Shown here piece after piece: positions 1 through 6,225 of a stretch of DNA of 10,718 nt (position 1 is its first letter; each line of letters opens with the position of its first letter). Below the pieces are notes generated by a model. The model was not told where the DNA came from. It did no database searches and saw only the letters and a list, made by a program, of their open reading frames with translations. This stretch comes from an uncultured Prevotellaceae bacterium (lineage in GTDB: Bacteria > Bacteroidota > Bacteroidia > Bacteroidales > Muribaculaceae). The stretch covers positions 1 to 10,718 of the forward strand of contig CAMYCE010000071.1 in assembly GCA_947254205.1 (NCBI GenBank). Direction: 5' to 3'. The translations under genes and the position numbers were made by a program.

Positions 1-70
1 GACCTTTTACTTAAATTTGCAAACGTAGTTGCATTTTGAAGTTGAATCTACGCATGAAAAAATGGGTGCA

Positions 71-78
71 TAAATTTG
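71..78 (+). promoter_or_regulatory. Candidate Bacteroidetes -7 box upstream of the redox operon
   Basis: TAAATTTG matches the Bacteroidetes -7 consensus TAnnTTTG and lies 74 bases before the start codon of the polyferredoxin gene. No TTG sits at the usual 19-21 base spacing upstream; the nearest one (42-44) is 26 bases away. An identical octamer occurs at 12-19, so either could be used. The rest of 1-152 is AT-rich and holds no credible reading frame. Confidence 0.35.
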
Positions 79-152
79 GGAAAGGGTTGAAAATAATGTA
101 ATTTTACCTATTGATATCGTTACTATTTCTTTACTGATTCACTTTTTCACCT

Positions 153-1646
153 ATGCTTCGCAAAATCAGAGTCGTTCTTGCAACAATATATTTTGTGCTC
201 ATCACCTTGCTGTTGCTCGATTTTACGGGCACCTTGCATGGCTACTTGGGGTGGCTTGCACGGGTGCAATTCCTGCCGGCAGTGCTTGCCCTCAATGTGG
301 GAGTGATAGCGGTGTTGGTGGTGCTCACACTCATCTTTGGGCGCATCTACTGTTCGGTGGTGTGCCCACTGGGCGTTTTTCAAGACCTCGTGTCGTGGTG
401 GCATGGTCGCAAGGTGAAAAACAGGTTCACCCACAGTTCCGCTATGAGCTATTTGCGCTACTCCATGCTGGCATTGCTTGTGGTGGCAGTTGTGGCAGGC
501 ATTGGCTCGATAGTGGCATTGCTTGCCCCCTATGGCACCTATGGTCGCATGGTCAACAACCTGCTGCACCCCCTCTACCTGTGGGCCAACAATGGACTGG
601 CCATGATTGCCGAGCATTTTGACAGCTATGCCTTCTATCACAAGCAAGTGTGGCTCAAGGGCGTGGGGGCTATCGCCTCCTCGCTCATCTCGATGGGAGT
701 GATTGGCTACCTCGCTTGGCGACATGGGCGCACATGGTGCAACACCGTGTGCCCTGTGGGCACTATGCTGGGATTTCTTGCCCGCTTCTCGTGGTTTAAA
801 ATCTACTTCGACAACGACAAGTGCAAGGATTGCAGCCTGTGCACCAAAAATTGCAAAGCCTCGTGCATCGACTACAAGAATCACACGGTCGACTACAGCC
901 GTTGTGTGACTTGTGGCGTGTGTCTCGACCACTGCCACTTTGATGCGTTGCACTATGGGCACCCCTCTACTGCCAAGCAGAAAACAACAACACAATCTCC
1001 CCGGTCGTCACCACGCTCCACCACGCGCAGGGTCCTACTGGCAGGAGCCGTGCTTGTGGGAGCCGACATCGCTATCGCCCAAGTGAAAAAAAAGGTTGAT
1101 GGCGGGCTCGCTGTGCTTGAACCCAAGAAAGAGCCGGCACGCCTCACCCCCATCACGCCTCCCGGCAGTATGAGTGCCAGCAACATGGAGAGCCGTTGCG
1201 TGGGGTGCCAGCTGTGTGTGGCGCAGTGCCCCAACGATGTGTTGCGCCCATCGGCCAACCCTGCCCACTTCATGCAACCGGTGATGCACTTTGACAAGGG
1301 CTATTGCCGGCCTGAATGCACACATTGTTCACAGGTGTGCCCCACAGGGGCAATACAGCCCATCACACCTGCCGAGAAATCGGCAACTCGCATTGGGCAT
1401 GCCGTGTGGCGCAAAAAATATTGCGTGGTGCTCACCCAGCATGTGGAGTGTGGCAACTGTGCACGCCACTGCCCGGCTGGGGCTATCACCATGATGCCCG
1501 TTGACCCCGACGATGAATTGTCGGCTCGCATTCCGGTGGTGAATGTGGAGCGATGCATTGGCTGTGGCGCGTGTGAACACGTGTGTCCCTCACGCCCCAA
1601 CAGTGCCATCTTTGTGGAAGGACACGAAGTGCATCAACTCATTTAA
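153..1646 (+). CDS. Membrane polyferredoxin, NapH-NapG-like fusion with internal twin-arginine segment
   Basis: 497-residue membrane iron-sulfur protein, probably an electron conduit across the inner membrane. The N-terminal half looks like NapH. It has about four hydrophobic spans (near residues 7-24, 41-63, 103-125 and 170-188), two CxxxCP motifs (C67/C71 and C196/C200), and a ferredoxin domain with C224-C227-C230-C234 and C251-C254-C257-C261. A hydrophilic linker rich in S, P and T leads to T291-R292-R293 and a hydrophobic stretch (294-309) that resembles a Tat signal. The C-terminal half looks like NapG, with four cysteine clusters: C349/352/355/359, C385/389/392/396, C424/433/436/440 and C468/471/474/478. 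By the positive-inside rule the first ferredoxin domain is cytoplasmic and the last four clusters are outside; this topology is inferred. It is the first gene of a three-gene operon, with 22 bases to the next start. No nitrate reductase or cytochrome gene is nearby, so a role in nitrate reduction is not supported. The iron-sulfur assignment is firm; the substrate is unknown. Confidence 0.88.
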   Translation: MLRKIRVVLATIYFVLITLLLLDFTGTLHGYLGWLARVQFLPAVLALNVGVIAVLVVLTLIFGRIYCSVVCPLGVFQDLVSWWHGRKVKNRFTHSSAMSYLRYSMLALLVVAVVAGIGSIVALLAPYGTYGRMVNNLLHPLYLWANNGLAMIAEHFDSYAFYHKQVWLKGVGAIASSLISMGVIGYLAWRHGRTWCNTVCPVGTMLGFLARFSWFKIYFDNDKCKDCSLCTKNCKASCIDYKNHTVDYSRCVTCGVCLDHCHFDALHYGHPSTAKQKTTTQSPRSSPRSTTRRVLLAGAVLVGADIAIAQVKKKVDGGLAVLEPKKEPARLTPITPPGSMSASNMESRCVGCQLCVAQCPNDVLRPSANPAHFMQPVMHFDKGYCRPECTHCSQVCPTGAIQPITPAEKSATRIGHAVWRKKYCVVLTQHVECGNCARHCPAGAITMMPVDPDDELSARIPVVNVERCIGCGACEHVCPSRPNSAIFVEGHEVHQLI

Positions 1647-1668
1647 CCCTCTCTCTCCTTTCAAAGTT

Positions 1669-3087
1669 ATGGAAAAAGAACTTAAACCCAAGCGCAATAT
1701 CTTCACACGCCGTGCCTTTCTCAAAGGCCTGGGGCTCACAACCGCCTCTGTAGCCATTCCTGCCCTTGTGGGCTGTGGCGATGATGACGAAAACAAAGAA
1801 CAAGAACCCCCAAAAGGCAAAATGACCTATCGCATCAATCCCACCACAGGCGACAAGGTGTCGATTTTAGGCTATGGCATGATGCGCCTGCCCACCCAAA
1901 ACGACCACCCGGGCCAGCGTCAAAATGGCACAGGCAAGATTGACCAAGACATGGTGAACAAGGAGATTGACTATGCCATTGAGCATGGACTCAACTACAT
2001 TGACACCTCGCCCGTCTACTCCATGGGCAAGAGTGAGCGAAGCACTGGCATTGCCCTGAAACGCCACAAGCGCAACGAGTTTTTCATTGCCACCAAAATG
2101 AGCAATTTCCAAGACCCAAGTCGCAAGAACTCGATTGCCATGTTTGAAAATTCGCTCAAGGAGTTGCAAGTCGACTACATCGACTACTACCTGCTACACG
2201 CCATTGGGGGCGGAGCCGATGCCATGGCATCGTTTAAGCGACGTTTCATCGACAACGGCATCATCGACTACCTCATGGAGCAAAAAGCCAAGGGAAAAAT
2301 ACGCAACTTGGGCTTCTCCTATCATGGCGACGTGAAAATTTTTGACTATGCCCTGCAAATGCACGATGAGGGCAAGGTGAAATTTGAATTTGTGCAAATT
2401 GAGCTGAACTATCTCGACTGGAAACATGCCAAAGAAATCAACCCCATCAACACTAATGCCGAGTACCTCTATGGCGAGCTGCACAAGCGTGGCATTCCAT
2501 CGGTGATCATGGAACCCTTGCTGGGCGGTCGATTGAGCAACATGCCCGACAAGATTGTGGCCGAACTGGGTCAACGCGACCCCGAGCACTCGGTGGCATC
2601 GTGGGCCTTTCGCTATGCCGCCACAAGACCCGATGTGCTGTGTGTGCTCAGCGGCATGACCTACATGGAGCACCTGCGCGACAACTTGCTCACCTACTGC
2701 CCCCTTCACCCCCTCACCGAGGCTCAAATGCGCTATCTCGAAGAAGACATTGCCATGAAAATTGTGAGCTACAAGACCATTCCCTGCAACGACTGCAAGT
2801 ATTGCATGCCCTGCCCCTATGGTGTAGACATTCCGGGCGTGTTTGTGCACTACAACAAGTGTTTGAGTGCCGGCAATGTGCCCACCGACACGCTCAACCC
2901 CCACTATGCCCAAGCCCGCCGAGCCTTTCTTGTGGGCTATGACCGCAGTGTGCCTCGTTTGCGACAGGCCGACCACTGCATTGGCTGTGGCAAGTGCGTG
3001 CCCTCGTGCCCACAGCGCATCAAAATTCCGCAAGAAATGCACCGCATTGGCCGCTATGTTGAATCGCTAAAACAAAATCAAGCATGA
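1669..3087 (+). CDS. Tat-exported aldo/keto reductase with C-terminal 2x[4Fe-4S] ferredoxin, predicted lipoprotein
   Basis: 472 residues. The start is set at 1669 because the chain then opens with a basic N-terminus, T13-R14-R15-A-F-L-K (a near-perfect twin-arginine motif), a hydrophobic segment, and the lipobox L33-V34-G35-C36. A longer in-frame start at 1543 would bury this signal and overlap the previous gene. The aldo/keto reductase barrel (about 60-345) keeps the catalytic tetrad D112, Y117, K143 and H177. It also has an SGMTYMEHLRDNL segment like the family's nicotinamide-nucleotide site. The tail has C373/376/379/382 (CX2CX2CX2CP) and C437/440/443/447 (CX2CX2CX3CP), the usual pair in Fe-S aldo/keto reductases. 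G-D-D-D-E follows the lipid cysteine and resembles the acidic lipoprotein export signals of Bacteroidetes, so an outer-membrane or surface site is possible. Free NADPH is absent outside the cytoplasm, so electrons may come from the neighbouring polyferredoxin through the Fe-S clusters; this is inference. The substrate cannot be predicted. Confidence 0.9.
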   Translation: MEKELKPKRNIFTRRAFLKGLGLTTASVAIPALVGCGDDDENKEQEPPKGKMTYRINPTTGDKVSILGYGMMRLPTQNDHPGQRQNGTGKIDQDMVNKEIDYAIEHGLNYIDTSPVYSMGKSERSTGIALKRHKRNEFFIATKMSNFQDPSRKNSIAMFENSLKELQVDYIDYYLLHAIGGGADAMASFKRRFIDNGIIDYLMEQKAKGKIRNLGFSYHGDVKIFDYALQMHDEGKVKFEFVQIELNYLDWKHAKEINPINTNAEYLYGELHKRGIPSVIMEPLLGGRLSNMPDKIVAELGQRDPEHSVASWAFRYAATRPDVLCVLSGMTYMEHLRDNLLTYCPLHPLTEAQMRYLEEDIAMKIVSYKTIPCNDCKYCMPCPYGVDIPGVFVHYNKCLSAGNVPTDTLNPHYAQARRAFLVGYDRSVPRLRQADHCIGCGKCVPSCPQRIKIPQEMHRIGRYVESLKQNQA

Positions 3088-4004
3088 GCAAGAATTTAAT
3101 GTCACGTCGCTCGGCCCTGAAATGGCTGGGAGCCACAGCCACCATGGTGGCTACCACAGGCACATGGAGCTTGCTTCAATCGTGCAGTGCTGGTGGAGCA
3201 TCAAGCAAGCCCGGGCGGCTCGTGTTCTATTTCACCGGCACCGGCAACAGCTTGCACGTGGCCAAGAAATTGAGCGACACCCCCTTGAGCATTCCACAAG
3301 TGATGAAAAAGGGCGACAACCTCAAGTTTGAAGCCAATGAAATAGGCATCGTGTTTCCAAAATATGGCATGGCACCGCCCATGGTGCGCGACTTCTTGCA
3401 GGTGGCACACCTTAAAGCCAACTATTTTTTTGCTGTGATGACCTATGGCAACAAAATCAAGGCTACCGATGCCACCAACTTTGCCCGGTTGCTTGCCGAC
3501 GCACACCAAGGCGTGAAGCTCAACTACTTCAATGGCGTGAAAATGGTCGACAACCGCTTGCAACGCTTCGACATGGCACAGCAACTCAAGGCCACCAACA
3601 ACAGCAAGATTGACGCCTCTATTGTCAGCATCGCAAGCGACATTGATGCCCACAAGCATTTTCTTGCCAAGCCTGCCCAAGAAGCAGGGGCTCCTCATCA
3701 CCTCCACCGCCACCACGGCCCCATCATGGCACAAGACATGTTTGAAATCACCGATGCCTGCATTGGTTGTGGCATTTGCATGGCTGTGTGCCCTCGTGGC
3801 GACTACAAAGTGGTGAACGACATGGCCGAGGCTCACGGTCGTTGTGAACAATGCTTGGCTTGTGCCCACGCCTGCCCTCAACTCGCCATTGTGCCCACCG
3901 AGGGCGACGAGAACCCACGTGCTCGCTACCGCAACCCCAACGTGTCGTTGCGCGAGATTGAGCTGGCCAACCGCCAAGAAGCGATTGTATCGCCCACGGT
4001 GTGA
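3084..4004 (+). CDS. EFR1-like flavodoxin-ferredoxin protein with Tat-type leader
   Basis: 306 residues; its ATG overlaps the stop of the aldo/keto reductase gene by four bases (ATGA), so translation is probably coupled. The leader has S7-R8-R9-S-A-L-K, a hydrophobic stretch, and L31-Q32-S33-C34, a relaxed lipobox. Export is therefore likely, while lipidation is less sure than for the upstream gene. The flavodoxin-like domain starts near residue 46; T51-G52-T53-G54-N55-S56 is the classic FMN phosphate-binding loop. The C-terminal ferredoxin carries C226/229/232/236 and C254/257/260/264, both CX2CX2CX3CP, enough for two [4Fe-4S] clusters. A histidine-rich run (205-211) lies between the domains. 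Domain order matches the EFR1 family, whose members are mostly cytosolic and lack a leader. Tat export would fit because FMN and Fe-S clusters are inserted before transport. Its likely role is to relay electrons between the membrane polyferredoxin and the reductase or another acceptor. Confidence 0.85.
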   Translation: MSKNLMSRRSALKWLGATATMVATTGTWSLLQSCSAGGASSKPGRLVFYFTGTGNSLHVAKKLSDTPLSIPQVMKKGDNLKFEANEIGIVFPKYGMAPPMVRDFLQVAHLKANYFFAVMTYGNKIKATDATNFARLLADAHQGVKLNYFNGVKMVDNRLQRFDMAQQLKATNNSKIDASIVSIASDIDAHKHFLAKPAQEAGAPHHLHRHHGPIMAQDMFEITDACIGCGICMAVCPRGDYKVVNDMAEAHGRCEQCLACAHACPQLAIVPTEGDENPRARYRNPNVSLREIELANRQEAIVSPTV

Positions 4005-4035
4005 CAAGTTGCAACCATCATTCAAAAAAAACAAG

Positions 4036-4043
4036 TATATTTG
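4036..4043 (+). promoter_or_regulatory. -7 box for the ZIP transporter gene
   Basis: TATATTTG matches TAnnTTTG exactly and ends 19 bases before the ATG, leaving a short leader. The nearest upstream TTG (4009-4011) is 24 bases away, a little farther than usual. The box lies outside the preceding coding region, supporting separate transcription from the redox operon. Confidence 0.55.
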
Positions 4044-4062
4044 CATACTTTAAACGGTTGAG

Positions 4063-4839
4063 ATGGGTACTATCATTGCATTACTACTCCCCTTTGTGGG
4101 CACTGCACTGGGCTCGGCTTTCGTCTTCTTCATGAAAGATGAAATGCCTCCACGACTGCAAAAAACATTGCTGGGCTTTGCCAGCGGTGTGATGGTGGCG
4201 GCCTCGGTGTGGTCGCTCATCATTCCCGGCATCGAAATGGAACACAACATGGGCAAGTGGGCTGTGATGCCTGCCGCCTTGGGGCTATTGGCAGGTGTGG
4301 GGTTCTTGCTCCTCATCGACACCATCACGCCCCACTTGCACTTGGGCGACACTCACCCCGAGGGACCCAAGGCCCACCTCTCGCGCACCACGATGCTCTC
4401 GCTTGCCGTGACCATTCACAATTTTCCCGAAGGCATGGCTGTGGGGGTGGTGATTGCTGGAGCACTGCACGGGGGGCAATGGATTTCGGGGGCGGCTGCC
4501 ATGGCTATGTCGCTGGGCATCGCCATTCAAAACATTCCCGAAGGTGCCATCATCTCCATGCCCATGAAGGCTGCAGGAGGCAGTCGCATGAAGTCGTTTA
4601 TTATGGGCACTTTGAGCGGGGCTGTTGAGCCCATAGGGGCTATTTTGGTGATATTGCTTGCCTCAGTCATGACCCCGATATTGCCCTATTTGCTTGCCTT
4701 TGCAGCAGGCGCCATGCTCTATGTGGTGGTTGAGGAATTGATTCCCGAAGCCTCGGAGGGCGAGCACAGCAATCTCTCAACCATTGGGTTTGCCATTGGG
4801 TTTGTGCTCATGATGGTGCTTGATGTGGTGCTGGGATAG
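4063..4839 (+). CDS. ZIP-family divalent metal transporter (ZupT/GufA-like)
   Basis: 258-residue inner-membrane protein with about eight hydrophobic spans. It is likely to import zinc and possibly iron, manganese or other divalent cations. The diagnostic ZIP metal-site motifs are present: H119-N120-F-P-E123-G in span 4 and Q156-N157-I-P-E160-G in span 5. An acidic E224-E225 lies at the end of span 7. The loop between spans 3 and 4 is histidine-rich (H91, H93, H98, H105), as in many ZIP proteins. Length is typical of bacterial members. It has its own -7 box and a stem-loop after the stop, so it appears to be a single-gene unit. It sits next to an Fe-S-rich operon, but nothing in the sequence ties it to that system. 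Metal specificity cannot be read from sequence. Confidence 0.92.
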   Translation: MGTIIALLLPFVGTALGSAFVFFMKDEMPPRLQKTLLGFASGVMVAASVWSLIIPGIEMEHNMGKWAVMPAALGLLAGVGFLLLIDTITPHLHLGDTHPEGPKAHLSRTTMLSLAVTIHNFPEGMAVGVVIAGALHGGQWISGAAAMAMSLGIAIQNIPEGAIISMPMKAAGGSRMKSFIMGTLSGAVEPIGAILVILLASVMTPILPYLLAFAAGAMLYVVVEELIPEASEGEHSNLSTIGFAIGFVLMMVLDVVLG

Positions 4840-4842
4840 GCA

Positions 4843-4875
4843 ATTTAAACCCAACAGGCCGATTTGAGTTTAAAT
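4843..4875 (+). terminator. Stem-loop after the ZIP gene
   Basis: ATTTAAAC (4843-4850) pairs with GTTTAAAT (4868-4875). After one mismatch, CAA (4852-4854) pairs with TTG (4864-4866). The stem is AT-rich and lacks a long T-tract, so termination is plausible but weak. It overlaps the -33 element proposed for the next gene. Confidence 0.4.
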
Positions 4876-4892
4876 AAAAGTGCGTAATTTTG
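4864..4892 (+). promoter_or_regulatory. Bacteroidetes-type promoter for the sugar symporter gene
   Basis: TTG at 4864-4866 and TAATTTTG at 4885-4892 are separated by 18 bases, close to the usual spacing of the -33 and -7 elements. The -7 box ends 27 bases before the ATG. The match to TAnnTTTG is exact. Confidence 0.6.
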
Positions 4893-4919
4893 TGGAATAT
4901 TGAATTTTCTTCATAAAAT

Positions 4920-6152
4920 ATGACTCAACATTCTGAGCAATCGAGAGACCTGTCGCTTGTAGCACGCAACTATCTGCTTCCATTCATTTTAGTCACTTCA
5001 TTATTCTTCTTTTGGGGTGGTGCACGGTCGATTCTCGACGTGCTCAACAAGCACTATCAAAGCATTATGAATGTGAGCAAAATGCAATCGTCGCTCATTC
5101 AAATGGTGGTGTATTTGGCCTATTTTTTGGGAGCCTTGCCTGCCGGCATGCTCATCAAGCGACTGGGCACACGGCTGGGAGTGGTCACCGGCCTGCTGCT
5201 CTTTGCACTGGGGTCGTTTTTGTTTATGCCTGCCGTTGCGCTTGCCAACTTCTACTATATTCTGTTTCCCCTCTTTGTGCTGGGTTGTGGGCTTGTGTTG
5301 CTCGAAACGGCAGTCAACCCCTATGTGACCCTGCTGGGCAGTCCACACACCTCGGCAGGTCGCCTCAACATAGCCCAATCGTTCAACGGGCTGGGGTGCA
5401 TGATGGGGGTGCTCTTGAGCGGACAATTCTTTTTTGGAAGTGGAAGTGAAAGTGGTGGCTGGGAGGCAAGCATTGCAGTGCCCTACACCGTGATAGCCGT
5501 GATAATGCTTGTGGTGGCCGTGTGCTTCATGATGGTCAAGCTCCCCGATGTTCACCTCTCTCCCACGCCCAATCGTCAGCAAAAAAGCATGAAAATGGGC
5601 TTTCCCTTCGTGTTTGGACTCTTGGCACTTGTGGCCTATGAAATTTCGGAAATTTCAATCAACACTTTCTTCATCAACTTCATGACCGACGACAATTTCA
5701 TGAGTGTCATGCAAGCCTCTGAGGCACTCTCACTGGTTGCCTTGCTACTCTTCATGGTGGGCAGAGTTGTGGGAGGCCTGCTCATGGGGCGCATCGGCAC
5801 CGAGTGCATATTCCTCACTTGTGCAGTGGGTGCTGTGGTGATGATGCTCATTGCCATGAATGGCGTGGGGCTAATTTCAAAGATGGCGCTCATTGTGGTC
5901 TATGTGTTTGAGAGCATCATGTTTCCCACCATTTTTGCCCTTGCCATAAGGGGGCTGGGCGACAAAACCGAACTGGCTTCGTCGATTTTGATGATGAGTG
6001 TGGTGGGAGGCGCTATTGGGCCATTCGCCATGGGCTACATGGGCGACCACTACAGCATGAATGTTGCCCTTGTGGTGCCACTGTCAACCTTTGTGGTTGT
6101 GCTCGCCTATGCATTCTATTGCCACTATCACAGCTATTCACCCCAGAGCTAA
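4920..6152 (+). CDS. FucP-family sugar:H+ symporter (major facilitator superfamily)
   Basis: 410-residue inner-membrane transporter with about twelve hydrophobic spans. The FucP/GluP signature is clear: E129-T-A-V-N-P-Y-V-T, followed by A145-G-R-L-N-I-A-Q-S-F-N. In E. coli FucP this glutamate (E135) takes part in proton coupling. By my own alignment D40 (within FFFWGGARSILD) corresponds to FucP D46, the other key acidic residue. The asparagines that precede it in FucP are replaced by R36 and S37, so the sugar specificity may differ from fucose. Family members carry fucose, glucose, galactose or N-acetylglucosamine. No sugar catabolic gene, regulator or SusCD pair is in the window, so the substrate stays open. 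It has its own promoter and ends before a strong stem-loop facing the convergent der gene. Confidence 0.88.
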   Translation: MTQHSEQSRDLSLVARNYLLPFILVTSLFFFWGGARSILDVLNKHYQSIMNVSKMQSSLIQMVVYLAYFLGALPAGMLIKRLGTRLGVVTGLLLFALGSFLFMPAVALANFYYILFPLFVLGCGLVLLETAVNPYVTLLGSPHTSAGRLNIAQSFNGLGCMMGVLLSGQFFFGSGSESGGWEASIAVPYTVIAVIMLVVAVCFMMVKLPDVHLSPTPNRQQKSMKMGFPFVFGLLALVAYEISEISINTFFINFMTDDNFMSVMQASEALSLVALLLFMVGRVVGGLLMGRIGTECIFLTCAVGAVVMMLIAMNGVGLISKMALIVVYVFESIMFPTIFALAIRGLGDKTELASSILMMSVVGGAIGPFAMGYMGDHYSMNVALVVPLSTFVVVLAYAFYCHYHSYSPQS

Positions 6153-6159
6153 AACAAGC

Positions 6160-6200
6160 AAGACGATGCACCTCCGTGTGAAGGGAGGGTGCACCGTCTT
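6160..6200. terminator. Shared stem-loop between the convergent symporter gene and der
   Basis: AAGACG (6160-6165) pairs with CGTCTT (6195-6200). After an A/C mismatch, TGCACC (6167-6172) pairs with GGTGCA (6188-6193). TCC (6173-6175) can extend the stem with GGA (6184-6186) if G6187 bulges. It lies 7 bases after one stop codon and 25 after the other, so it probably ends transcription in both directions. The - strand side is followed by GCTTGTTTT, so it looks better as a terminator for der. Confidence 0.7.
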
Positions 6201-6225
6201 GGTTCAAGAGTTGAATATCGTGACT

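Noticed and set aside
21..52. Short inverted repeat CGTAG/CTACG before the redox operon
   Set aside because: Only five base pairs with a wide loop; expected by chance.
147..995. 282-residue open frame on the - strand
   Set aside because: It is antisense to the polyferredoxin gene, has a low-complexity His/Ala/Val-rich composition and no recognisable domain; the + strand frame has ordered cysteine motifs.
153..1646. Assignment to a nitrate-reduction (Nap) system
   Set aside because: Only the electron-carrier architecture is shared; no napA, napB or cytochrome gene is in the window.
1543..1668. 42-residue N-terminal extension of the aldo/keto reductase
   Set aside because: It overlaps the upstream gene and would place the Tat signal internally; the ATG at 1669 gives a canonical leader.
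2194..3042. 282-residue open frame on the - strand
   Set aside because: Mirror of the aldo/keto reductase gene, caused by its codon bias; no domain visible.
3201..4046. 281-residue open frame on the - strand
   Set aside because: Mirror of the flavodoxin-ferredoxin gene; no motif, and it would run against the operon.
5001..5582. 193-residue - strand frame inside the symporter gene
   Set aside because: Antisense shadow of a membrane protein; composition is His/Gln-rich without motif.
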